Assembly: GCF_030538655.1 (NCBI RefSeq)
Contig: NZ_JAUNTO010000001.1
Coordinates: forward strand, 270,809 to 334,808
Source: Paracoccus sp. (in: a-proteobacteria)
GTDB lineage: Bacteria; Pseudomonadota; Alphaproteobacteria; Rhodobacterales; Rhodobacteraceae
Reading direction: 5' to 3'
DNA length: 64,000 nt
Shown here piece after piece: positions 56,080-63,769 of the stretch. The notes beneath the pieces were generated by a model that saw nothing but the letters and a program-made list of their open reading frames with translations, did not search any database and was not told the DNA's origin. Numbering within the stretch: position 1 is the stretch's first letter; every line of letters begins with the position of its first letter. The translations under genes were made by a program, and so were the position numbers.

Positions 56080-57294
56080 ATGGCGCTGACTGATACAGCA
56101 TTGAGGGGCTTGAAGCCTGAATCCAAACCGAAAAAATACAGCGACGGCGGCGGGCTGTTCTTGATGGTCAACCCGAACGGCTCCAAGCTGTGGCGTCTGG
56201 CCTATCGGTTCGACGGGAAACAGAAGACTCTTGCCTTCGGCGCTTATCCTGCCGTGAGACTGGCCGACGCCCGCGCGCTGCGGGACCGGGCCAAGAAGGC
56301 GCTGGCTGATGGTATCGACCCGGCGCGGCATACCAACATTGCCACGACCGATCATGACACCTTCGCGGCTATCGGCAAGGAATGGTTGGCGGCTCAGGAA
56401 CCGACTTGGGCACCGAAGTATGCCCCGCAGGTGATGCGCCAGTTTGAACGCGACGTGTTTCCCGATCTGGGTCAGCGGCCAATCACTGAGATAGAACCCA
56501 GCGAAGTCTTGAAGGTGCTAAGGGCTGTTGAGGCGCGCGGCGCGCAGGACATAGCCAAGAGGCTGCGGCAGAAGATCAGCGCCATATTCCGCTTTGCCAT
56601 CGCCACCGACCGCGCGAAGCTGGACCCTGCCGCCAACCTGAAAGGCGCTCTAAAGCCGCCGCCTAAGACCCGGCACATGGCCGCGCTGCGGGCAGCCGAC
56701 ATGCCCGAATTCATGCAGAAGCTGCGGGCGTTCGACGGCGACCCCAAGACGGTGCTGGCACTGGAACTGCTGATTCACACCATGACCAGAACGAATGAAG
56801 TGCGCTATGGGCGCTGGGATGAAATCGACGGCGATCTGTGGCGCATACCCGCGGACAGGATGAAGGCCGGGCGCGATCACATCATCCCCCTGTCAAAGCA
56901 GGCCAAGGCGATCTTGGACAAGCTGCGGGCGCTGGCGGGCAAATCCGAATGGATAGCCGAAGGGTCACGCGGCAAGCCCATGTCTGAAAATACTATGCTA
57001 TTCGCGCTTTACAGGATGGGATACCACAGTCGCGCGACAACGCACGGCTTCCGTTCAACCGCGTCGACTATATTAAACGAATCCGAATTATGGCGGGCCG
57101 ATGCAATCGAGCGGCAATTAGCCCATGTGCCAACGGATTCGGTTCGCAGCGCATATAATGCGGCTTTGTATTTAGATGAGCGAAATCGGATGCTGCAATG
57201 GTGGTCCGATAAGCTGGATTCATTTGAATCTGCTGGAATTAGTCAACAGGTGACTAAAAACCCGGACACCGATATAAGCGATCTGCTTATCTGA
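56080..57294 (+). CDS. int: tyrosine-recombinase integrase (DUF4102 arm domain)
   Basis: Integrates and excises the element at tRNA-Glu. The 404-aa protein has an N-terminal arm-binding domain (DTALRGLKPESKPKKYSDGGGLFLMVNPNGSKLWRLAYRF), a core-binding helical domain (about 95-190) and the catalytic domain: MTRTNEVRYGRW (Arg), THGFRSTASTILNE (His-x-x-Arg), LAHVPTDSVRSAYNAA (His and Tyr nucleophile). Length matches P4/IntS-type integrases. Codon 320 on is more A/T-rich than the host genes. A terminator follows. Confidence 0.95.
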   Translation: MALTDTALRGLKPESKPKKYSDGGGLFLMVNPNGSKLWRLAYRFDGKQKTLAFGAYPAVRLADARALRDRAKKALADGIDPARHTNIATTDHDTFAAIGKEWLAAQEPTWAPKYAPQVMRQFERDVFPDLGQRPITEIEPSEVLKVLRAVEARGAQDIAKRLRQKISAIFRFAIATDRAKLDPAANLKGALKPPPKTRHMAALRAADMPEFMQKLRAFDGDPKTVLALELLIHTMTRTNEVRYGRWDEIDGDLWRIPADRMKAGRDHIIPLSKQAKAILDKLRALAGKSEWIAEGSRGKPMSENTMLFALYRMGYHSRATTHGFRSTASTILNESELWRADAIERQLAHVPTDSVRSAYNAALYLDERNRMLQWWSDKLDSFESAGISQQVTKNPDTDISDLLI

Positions 57295-57326
57295 GTCGGG
57301 CGACGGGTTGTCACCTGCCACTTGTC

Positions 57327-57353
57327 AAGGCCGCGCGTGAAAGTGCGGCCTTT
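57327..57353 (+). terminator. integrase terminator
   Basis: An 8-bp stem AAGGCCGC (57327-57334) / GCGGCCTT (57345-57352), then TTTCTCATTT, 33 bases after the integrase stop. Confidence 0.7.
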
Positions 57354-57362
57354 CTCATTTAC

Positions 57363-57410
57363 TGTGAATCTCACAATTACCGAGACATTTGGGACAGTTT
57401 CCGCTATGCT
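57363..57410 (+). promoter_or_regulatory. promoter and operator candidate for the primase gene
   Basis: A perfect inverted repeat TGTGA-ATC-TCACA (57363-57375) is followed by GAGACA (57382-57387), a 17-base spacer and TATGCT (57405-57410). The leader then holds an imperfect hairpin (57436-57444 with 57453-57461) before the primase start at 57486. The dyad could be an operator controlling element replication. Confidence 0.4.
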
Positions 57411-57485
57411 GACCAGCGTTAATGCAACGCAAAAACCGCCGCGGTTCTGACCCCGCAGCGGCTTTCAAGATGGGATAGCTTCTGA

Positions 57486-59873
57486 ATGCCTCTAGATAAT
57501 AGCGAATCTGCCCGGCGCGGGCAAGACCTTTCTATTAAAAACTGCGACAGCATAGCTGACCTTTTGGAACTCTCTGAGACGCATGGAGACGCATCGGGAC
57601 ACCCGTTAGACGCCACGAACTGCGCCCTGATCGCGGCAGGTGCCTCGCTGCACTGGCTGGTCGCAGGACAGAAACGCCCGGTTGCCGCAGACTGGTCAGC
57701 TTTGCCGAATCAGACCGAATCGGACCTGCGCGGCAGCTACCGCCAAGGTGCTAACGTAGGCATTCGACTCGGCGAACCGTCGAAGGTTGGCACCGACTAC
57801 CTGCATCTGATCGACCTGGACGTGCGCGACCCCAGCAAGGCGGCTGAGGCATGGGGCGCGTTGTTGGCGATCTGGCCGCAGGCGCGAACCTATCCCAGCG
57901 TCATCAGTGGCAGCGGCGGCGAGTCTCGCCACCTTTATTTCCTGACCAGCGCGCCGTTCCGCAAGCACAAGATCGCCAAGTCGACCGGCTTCACAATGGT
58001 GTTCGACGCCAGCAAGGGCCGCGAGGTGAAGAAGAACGACTGGGAGATCGACCTTATGGGAACCGGCTCGCAGGCCGTTATCCCGCCGTCGATTCACCCT
58101 GACACCGGCTTGCCGTATATATGGGAACGCCCGGTCGATCTGACGCTGGGCGGCTTGGGCATGTGGGTCAACGCGGACCAGGTGGCCCGCTTCGGCGCGC
58201 GGCAGGATACCGGCAGCACCGGCGAACCCGCTGCCCGTCTTGATGAGGTGAACCCCGATCACTTGGCGCAAGCCTTGGCCTTTTTCGATGTCGATGACCG
58301 CGACGATTGGAAAGATGTCGGCATGGCGCTGCATCACCAATTCGCCGGATCGAACAAGGGCTATTCTATTTGGAATGAATGGGCCAAAGCATCCAGCAAG
58401 CACATTGAAAAAGACTCCCGCACTGTCTGGAAGTCATTCAAAGCCGATAAGCCCGGCGCGCTTGGAATCTCGCATCTATTCGACCGCGCCGGAATTGATG
58501 GCTACGGGCGCGGCGTCCAGGTGCTGGATGACGACTTTGACGATCTGCCGGAACTGCCCGTCTCGGGCAAGCGCAACCCTGTCAACGATTTGAACCGGGA
58601 TCATGCCGCCGTGATGATCGGGGGCAAGTTTCGTATCATCATTGAGAACGGCGGTGACTATGAGGTTTTCAACGACACCGAACTTCACAAAATGAATGCG
58701 AACAGGCGGGTGAAGGTGCCCGGCACAAATCGCAGCGAACCTGTCACGGCAGCCTGGATGCGTCACCCGCAGCGGCGAGAGTATCGCGGCGGGCTGGTAT
58801 TCAATCCCAAGGAAACGCCAGTTGGGGCCTATAACATCTGGCGCGGCTGGGCAGTGCAGCCCGACCCGGACGCTTCCTGCGACCTGTTCCTTGCCCATGT
58901 GCGGGACGTGATATGCGATGGCAGCGAGCGGGATTACCACTGGTTGCTTGGCTGGATGGCGCATCTGGTGCAGCACCCCGAACAGAAGCCCGGCACCGCC
59001 GTTGTGCTGCGCGGCGCAAAGGGCGCTGGCAAGGATACCGTGGGCCACTATCTCGGGGCGCTGTTCCCGCGCCACCATGTCACCCTGTCGCAGCCGGAAC
59101 ACCTCACCGGGCGCTTCAATGCCCACATGGAAACGGCGATCCTGATTCACCTTGAGGAAGGTTATTGGGCGGGCGATCACCGGGCAGAAGGCGTCCTGAA
59201 AAACCTCATTACCTGCCAGTCTCTCGAAATCGAGCGCAAAGGCATTGACCCTTACAAGATCGACCATTTCGGGCGGCTGCTGATTACCTCTAACGCGGAA
59301 TGGGTTGTGCCCGCGACTCCCGGCGAACGGCGGTTTTTCGTGCTGGACGTGTCGCCTGCCCATGCGAAGGACACAGCTTATTTCGGTGCGATTTGGAAGG
59401 AACAGGCAAACGGCGGCGCGGGCGCGCTGCTGCACTTTCTGCAATCGTTCGATCTGAGCGACTTCGATGTGCGCAACCCGCCCGAGACGGCGGCGCTGAC
59501 GCGGCAGAAGCTGGAAGGGCTGCGGAACGTCGACGCCTGGTGGTATGACCGGCTTAGCGAAGGCGACTTGTCGCATGGCGTCGGGGATGGCTTCGACAGC
59601 GATCAACCGACTTGGGAAACTTCGGCGATCACAGTCGCCCGTGACGCGCTGCGGTGTAACTATGAAGCATGGCTTGAGCGGCAAAGGTGGCACGGCGCGG
59701 CAATCTCTAGCGAACGATTTGGTAAGAAGCTGCTTGAGTTGTGCGGCGATATTCAGTCGACCCGCCCGCGCGTTTCTGGCGAAAGGACGCGGAGTTACAC
59801 GGTCCCGCCGTTGGCACAATGCCGCAGTGCATTTGCTACGTTCATCGGCAGTGAAGTGGACTGGGATCAATGA
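57486..59873 (+). CDS. primase-polymerase/helicase replication protein of the element
   Basis: A 795-aa protein likely to start replication of the excised element. Residues about 45-230 form a bifunctional primase-polymerase (AEP) domain: IDLDVRD, SGSGGESRHLYF and the later WEIDLMGTGSQAVIPPSIHPDTG. Residues about 260-340 are a PriCT-like domain (ALAFFDVDDRDDWKDVGMALHH, IWNEWAKASS). The C-terminal third is a superfamily 3-type helicase/DUF5906 ATPase: Walker A in LRGAKGAGKDTVGHYLG, a Walker B-like ILIHLEEGYW and the arginine-rich GERRFFVLDVS. It resembles P4 alpha-type and satellite primases. Two GAGACGCAT repeats fall near its 5' end. The stop overlaps the next frame (ATGA). Confidence 0.85.
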   Translation: MPLDNSESARRGQDLSIKNCDSIADLLELSETHGDASGHPLDATNCALIAAGASLHWLVAGQKRPVAADWSALPNQTESDLRGSYRQGANVGIRLGEPSKVGTDYLHLIDLDVRDPSKAAEAWGALLAIWPQARTYPSVISGSGGESRHLYFLTSAPFRKHKIAKSTGFTMVFDASKGREVKKNDWEIDLMGTGSQAVIPPSIHPDTGLPYIWERPVDLTLGGLGMWVNADQVARFGARQDTGSTGEPAARLDEVNPDHLAQALAFFDVDDRDDWKDVGMALHHQFAGSNKGYSIWNEWAKASSKHIEKDSRTVWKSFKADKPGALGISHLFDRAGIDGYGRGVQVLDDDFDDLPELPVSGKRNPVNDLNRDHAAVMIGGKFRIIIENGGDYEVFNDTELHKMNANRRVKVPGTNRSEPVTAAWMRHPQRREYRGGLVFNPKETPVGAYNIWRGWAVQPDPDASCDLFLAHVRDVICDGSERDYHWLLGWMAHLVQHPEQKPGTAVVLRGAKGAGKDTVGHYLGALFPRHHVTLSQPEHLTGRFNAHMETAILIHLEEGYWAGDHRAEGVLKNLITCQSLEIERKGIDPYKIDHFGRLLITSNAEWVVPATPGERRFFVLDVSPAHAKDTAYFGAIWKEQANGGAGALLHFLQSFDLSDFDVRNPPETAALTRQKLEGLRNVDAWWYDRLSEGDLSHGVGDGFDSDQPTWETSAITVARDALRCNYEAWLERQRWHGAAISSERFGKKLLELCGDIQSTRPRVSGERTRSYTVPPLAQCRSAFATFIGSEVDWDQ
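57576..57594. repeat. inverted copies of the arm-type repeat
   Basis: GAGACGCAT occurs twice (57576-57584 and 57586-57594), ten bases apart, the reverse complement of the ATGCGTCTC copies at 55942-56023. They lie within the primase coding frame, 1.6 kb from the attachment site. Confidence 0.55.
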
Positions 59874-60364
59874 TGGCTTCCAGTGCATTTCCGCAGCTTG
59901 ATTGCAGCCCATTTGCCTCGCATCCGGTCCACGTGGTCCAAGTGAGGGATGTTTTTGGTCCAAGTGCCGAAGCCAGAAAAGTCCAGCAAAATCAATGCCC
60001 GGTCCAAGTGGTCCACGTGGTCCACGTAGAATCCTGTTTTGATCTGGACGGTGTGACATTGGACGCAGCGACGGCACAGCCGCAGCCACAGGACGGCACA
60101 GCGTCAGCCCTGAATGAAACTACGTGGACCACGTGGACCACTTGGACCAGCCAACGAATCCAATGGGTTACGAGACGTCTTGCTTGGACCGGCACGTGGA
60201 CCACGTGGACCGGCTCAAGATTGGCTGTGACCGATGATCGACCGCAGTGCATTAACCTTTTGTTCCCACTAGGTTCTTCCGCAGGGTGGCAGGCCGCGGG
60301 GGGCATGGACCCCGATTCGCGACCCGCAGAAGAAAATTTCAAATTGCAAGGCCAAAATAGGTAA
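59870..60364 (+). CDS. possible 164-aa protein spanning the repeat array
   Basis: An ATG overlapping the primase stop opens a frame that ends seven bases before the terminase small-subunit start, so it fits the gene string. Most of the product is made by the repeats (PVHVVQV, QVVHVVHV, TTWTTWTTWT, TGTWTTWT) with no recognisable domain. One repeat (59957) is in another frame. An open frame also exists on the opposite strand through the array, because the 9-bp unit keeps any frame open. Coding status is doubtful. Confidence 0.3.
   Translation: MMASSAFPQLDCSPFASHPVHVVQVRDVFGPSAEARKVQQNQCPVQVVHVVHVESCFDLDGVTLDAATAQPQPQDGTASALNETTWTTWTTWTSQRIQWVTRRLAWTGTWTTWTGSRLAVTDDRPQCINLLFPLGSSAGWQAAGGMDPDSRPAEENFKLQGQNR
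59926..60211. repeat. mirror-symmetric array of twelve 9-bp repeats
   Basis: Six forward copies of GGTCCAMGT start at 59926, 59935, 59957, 60001, 60010 and 60019. Six reverse copies (ACKTGGACC, one GCTTGGACC) start at 60122, 60131, 60140, 60182, 60194 and 60203. The grouping is 2-1-3 then 3-1-2 around a centre near 60072. The two inner triplets form a perfect 28-bp inverted repeat (60001-60028 with 60121-60148). It lies between the replication gene and the terminase genes. Confidence 0.9.
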
Positions 60365-60370
60365 GCGCAG

Positions 60371-60991
60371 ATGACCTATCAAAACTCGACTACCCTGGAT
60401 GATTTGTTCATCACCGCCGATCCGGTGCAGCCCGCCCCGCTTAATCAGCGGGCCGCTGGCAGCCCTTCCCCGGCTAAGGCTACCCGCACACCCAGGAAGG
60501 CCGCAAAGCCTGCCACGGATAAAACGACAATTGCTGAGGGCATACCCAGCATCATGAATGAGGTTGAGATAGCCGCGCTGCTGGGAATCGCCACCTCGCA
60601 GGTCCGAACAAAGACCCGCGACGGCATTCTTGTGAAGGCGCGTGATGCCCGATGGGATGTGCGCGCGTCCCTGCAAGGCTATCTGGCCCAGTTGCGTGAC
60701 GGCACGGTGAAGGGCGGGGGGCAGGTTCCCGACGATCTGAAAGCGGCCAAGCTACGCCAGACCGAAGCCGCAGCGCAAAAACTGGAAATCGCCAATAGCG
60801 TTTCTAAAGGCGAACTGATTCCGGTCGCGGATGTGCGGCGCGAATGGACGACTCTCGCAATCGACCTGCGCACGGCGATCATGGCAATTCCCGCCCGCGT
60901 CACAACTCAGCTTGGGCTTGACCGGGAAGCGCAGGCGGCAATTGAGGCCGAAATCAGATTGGCACTAGAGGAAATCGCAGATCATGGATGA
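60371..60991 (+). CDS. phage terminase small subunit (Nu1-like)
   Basis: Recognises the packaging site on phage DNA. The 206-aa protein has a basic, disordered N-terminus (about 1-50), a helix-turn-helix (MNEVEIAALLGIATSQVRTKTRDGILVKARDARWDV, about 61-95) and a helical oligomerisation part (LRQTEAAAQKLEIANSVSKGELIPVADVRREW). It overlaps the large-subunit gene by eight bases. Family assignment rests on the HTH layout and context. Confidence 0.75.
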   Translation: MTYQNSTTLDDLFITADPVQPAPLNQRAAGSPSPAKATRTPRKAAKPATDKTTIAEGIPSIMNEVEIAALLGIATSQVRTKTRDGILVKARDARWDVRASLQGYLAQLRDGTVKGGGQVPDDLKAAKLRQTEAAAQKLEIANSVSKGELIPVADVRREWTTLAIDLRTAIMAIPARVTTQLGLDREAQAAIEAEIRLALEEIADHG

Positions 60992-62762
60992 TTTGATTAT
61001 CGGCCTGCGCCGCGATGTATTTGCAGCCATCAAGCCGCCCGCGCGCCTCGATCTGGCGGAATGGGTGGAAAAGAATGTTCGCCTGCCTGCTACTGTGGCC
61101 GCGCAATCTGGCCGCTTCAAACTGTTCCCGTATCAGGTAGAAATCGCCCGAAGCATGGGCAATCCTGCCGTGGAGCGGGTTTCTATATTGAAATCAGCCC
61201 GAGTCGGCGCAACTCAATTGATGGTTGCTGCAATCGGGCATTATGCGCTGAATGATCCGGCGGCGCAGATGGTGGTTATGCCGTCCGAATCCGATTGCCG
61301 AATGCTGATGACCAATATCATCGAACCGACATTTGCGGCCAGCCCGGCGCTGCGCAACGCGCTGCTGGAAGATGTGAGCGGGCGCGATACGATGCTTTCG
61401 CGCCACTATCCGGGCGGCTCATTGGCGCTTGTTTCTGGCGGCAGCCCTAAAAATCTGCGCGCCCGAACTGTTCGCACCCTTTGGGTTGACGAAGTGGACG
61501 GACTCGCGCTTTCCGCCGGTGATGAAGGTGATCCGGTTGCCTTGGCCATTCGCCGCACGATGACTTATTCAAACAGGCTAATCGTCATGGCGTCAACGCC
61601 GGTCGACGAAGAAACCAGCCGGATATTGCGCGCCTATAATGAAGGCGATTGCCGTATTTATCAGGTGCCTTGCCCGGAATGCGGCGAATTCCACGAAATA
61701 GAATGGAAGGATATTCAGTGGCCCGAAGGCAAGCCCGAAGCGGCTTATTATGTCTGCCCAAGCTGCGGCTGCGTGACGCAGGAAACCGAAAAGGCAAGGA
61801 TGGTCGCGGCTGGTCGATGGGTTGCGACGAAGCCCGAAGTGACCGGCCATCATAGCTATCGCCTGAACTCGCTTGTTTCGACTCTGCCGAATGCTGCCTT
61901 GGGCCGTCTCGCAACTGAATTCGTCGCAGCCAAGCGCGACCCGTCGTTGCTCAAGACCTGGGTCAACACGGTTCTGGGCCAGGCATGGCGTGATGACAGT
62001 GAGGGACTGGACGAATCCGACCTGATGGCACGGGCCGAACCGTTTTGCCTCGACCGAATACCGCCCGAGGTGCTGACGATCACAGGCGGGGCCGATATTC
62101 AGCGCGACCGCATCGAATTGGCAACTCTGGGCTGGACGGCTGACGGCGCGGCGCTGGTGCTGCGGCATGACGTGTTCTGGGGCGATCCGCTGGCCGGTGA
62201 CGTATGGGTGGACCTGTTCGACGCGCTGCGCCGCAGCTTTCCGCATCCACGCGGCGGAACCCTGCGCTATGACGCGGCCCTTATCGATTCCGGCGATGGC
62301 GTCACCGTCGACGCGGTCTATGACGCGACCCGCGGCAGGTCGCATCAGCGCATCTTTCCGTGCAAAGGCGTATCGGGCTGGAAGCACCCGACTTTAACGG
62401 TCGGGCAGGCACGGCAGAAAACAGTCAGGCTTCAACTGGTCGGAGTCGACGGCGTTAAGGCGCGCATTATGCAGATGGTCGCCGCTGGCGCGTTCCGTTT
62501 TTCGGATCGCGTATGCGATGCAAACTGGTTCGAGCAATTCGTATCGGAGAGATTGCAAGTCAGATACAGCCGCGGCGTTCCGGTGAAGGAATGGCACCGC
62601 CTGCCCGGTCGCCGCGCTGAGGTTTGGGATTGCTGCGTTTATGCTGTGGCGGCTAAATCTCTGGTGCAAATAAATATGGACCGCCGCGCCGATGAACTCG
62701 CATCAGCCGCAGCACCAAAGAAACAACCTGCCGTGATTAAGTCAGCGTGGTTGAGCCGATAA
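60984..62762 (+). CDS. phage terminase large subunit (GpA family)
   Basis: ATPase and nuclease that cuts and packages phage DNA. The 592-aa protein has a variant Walker A ILKSARVGATQLMV, Walker B TLWVDEVDGL, and a zinc ribbon CPECGEFHEIEW...CPSCGCVTQE typical of the lambda GpA family. The C-terminal nuclease part contains GGADIQRDRIEL and ALIDSGDG acidic residues. It overlaps the small subunit. Length is slightly below lambda GpA. Confidence 0.9.
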   Translation: MDDLIIGLRRDVFAAIKPPARLDLAEWVEKNVRLPATVAAQSGRFKLFPYQVEIARSMGNPAVERVSILKSARVGATQLMVAAIGHYALNDPAAQMVVMPSESDCRMLMTNIIEPTFAASPALRNALLEDVSGRDTMLSRHYPGGSLALVSGGSPKNLRARTVRTLWVDEVDGLALSAGDEGDPVALAIRRTMTYSNRLIVMASTPVDEETSRILRAYNEGDCRIYQVPCPECGEFHEIEWKDIQWPEGKPEAAYYVCPSCGCVTQETEKARMVAAGRWVATKPEVTGHHSYRLNSLVSTLPNAALGRLATEFVAAKRDPSLLKTWVNTVLGQAWRDDSEGLDESDLMARAEPFCLDRIPPEVLTITGGADIQRDRIELATLGWTADGAALVLRHDVFWGDPLAGDVWVDLFDALRRSFPHPRGGTLRYDAALIDSGDGVTVDAVYDATRGRSHQRIFPCKGVSGWKHPTLTVGQARQKTVRLQLVGVDGVKARIMQMVAAGAFRFSDRVCDANWFEQFVSERLQVRYSRGVPVKEWHRLPGRRAEVWDCCVYAVAAKSLVQINMDRRADELASAAAPKKQPAVIKSAWLSR

Positions 62763-62765
62763 ACG

Positions 62766-62791
62766 AAAGCCCCCGATCAACGGGGGCTTTT
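62766..62791 (+). terminator. intrinsic terminator after the terminase gene
   Basis: The stem AAAGCCCCCG / CGGGGGCTTT with an ATCAA loop begins four bases after the terminase stop and runs into TTTT. It also covers the 3' end of the minus-strand 58-aa gene. Confidence 0.85.
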
Positions 62792-62953
62792 CACCTTAAA
62801 CACGGTTTCCAGATTGGCGACCGAGAATGCCCGCATATATTTCAGCCGCATTCCGATGATATAGCAAGTCGCTTCATAGGATATGCCGGAGCCTGTCAGC
62901 GTTCTGGCAAGTTGCCGCGTCGACCGTAATTCCATCTTTGATAGTCTGCGCAT
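62777..62953 (-). CDS. 58-aa basic protein, antisense to the packaging genes
   Basis: A short minus-strand gene with a very good ribosome-binding site (AAAGGAG, seven to eight bases before the ATG). The product begins MRRLSKMELRSTRQLARTLT, contains SYEATCYIIGMRLKYMRAF and ends VKSPR. It is basic, helical and may be a DNA- or RNA-binding regulator. No family is recognised. It is preceded on its strand by an intrinsic terminator at 62971-63021. Confidence 0.55.
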   Translation of the reverse strand: MRRLSKMELRSTRQLARTLTGSGISYEATCYIIGMRLKYMRAFSVANLETVFKVKSPR

Positions 62954-62970
62954 GGGGTGACTCCTTTCAT

Positions 62971-63021
62971 AAAAAGGGCGGCAGATTAATCGGGGCCACC
63001 ACTACCCGACAATCTGCCGCC
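62971..63021 (-). terminator. intrinsic terminator or attenuator upstream of the 58-aa gene
   Basis: On the minus strand a perfect 11-bp stem GGCGGCAGATT / AATCTGCCGCC (plus 63011-63021 and 62977-62987) is followed by TTTTT (plus 62971-62975), only 18 bases before the ATG at 62953. A second perfect hairpin AAGCCGGG / CCCGGCTT (63025-63048) lies just ahead of it. Together they could be an attenuating leader or a separate short RNA. Confidence 0.65.
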
Positions 63022-63165
63022 ATAAAGCCGGGAACAGGAACCCGGCTTATCTGCGCTGCTGGATGGATGGAGAACGGAGAGCCACGGCAGCGCAAATCTG
63101 AAATTCGATGGGTGGAGCCGGGCGACTCGCGCCGCCCGGAGCCGATTCGACATCTTGGACGACTC

Positions 63166-63219
63166 ACTTATCGCATAAGTAGATTGTGGATTGCAACTGT
63201 TAAGTTGTTGTGCTACACA
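63166..63219 (+). promoter_or_regulatory. palindromic operator and promoter for the next phage genes
   Basis: ACTTAT-CGC-ATAAGT (63166-63180) is a perfect 15-base palindrome. It is followed by TTGCAA (63191-63196), a 17-base spacer and TACACA (63214-63219). A start near 63226 leads into the 173-aa gene. The palindrome may bind the element's repressor. The stretch 62954-63247 has no other gene. Confidence 0.45.
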
Positions 63220-63247
63220 TCTTTCGAGATGAAGAGGAGTCGGCCCG

Positions 63248-63769
63248 ATGCGCCTATCTGAAATCGCTGACCGGCTGGCGGAACTGGAAGGCCGGGACGC
63301 TGACGAAATCCATATTCGCCTGCGGAATCCGCTGTTTAAGGGGCTGCTGACCGGCGAACCTGGTCGAACCCGCAATTCCCCCGCTGACTATCCGTTCCGC
63401 GAACTGATTCGGGCGCGGCTGCTGCTGGCGATGTTCGACTGCGGCCTTTCGACCGCCGAACTGGCACTTGTCAGCGACATGCTGAACGACCGCTATGGGG
63501 TGACGGGTCCGGGCGGCGCTGCGGTCGAAACGAACCCGCTGAACATGATGACCGATGGCACGGCAGCCGGGGAAAGCTGGTTTGTCACGATCCGCTTTGT
63601 TCGCGGCATGAATGGTGAACGCATCGTCACGCCGCTGTTCTTCAAGGACGGTTCTGCAAGCGTTAGGGACGTGGTTTCGCATGGCGGCGCTAAAGCAACG
63701 CATCTGATGACTTCGATTGTTCCCGCATCCGATCTGATCCGCCCGCTTCTGCCGGAGTCTTCGGAATGA
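63248..63769 (+). CDS. phage protein of unknown function
   Basis: A 173-aa protein encoded between the terminase and portal genes, where lambda-type phages carry a head-joining protein (gpW). It is larger than gpW and not clearly related: an N-terminal helix (MRLSEIADRLAELEGRDADEIHIRLRN) and a second helical segment (FRELIRARLLLAMFDCGLSTAELALVSDML) are followed by a beta-rich part (SWFVTIRFVRGMNGERIVTPLFF). AGAGGAG precedes the ATG. It overlaps the portal gene by four bases. Confidence 0.7.
   Translation: MRLSEIADRLAELEGRDADEIHIRLRNPLFKGLLTGEPGRTRNSPADYPFRELIRARLLLAMFDCGLSTAELALVSDMLNDRYGVTGPGGAAVETNPLNMMTDGTAAGESWFVTIRFVRGMNGERIVTPLFFKDGSASVRDVVSHGGAKATHLMTSIVPASDLIRPLLPESSE

Noticed and set aside
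59926-60211. CRISPR-like array
   Set aside because: Units are only 9 bp, partly contiguous, and half are inverted; there are no unique spacers of regular length and no cas genes.
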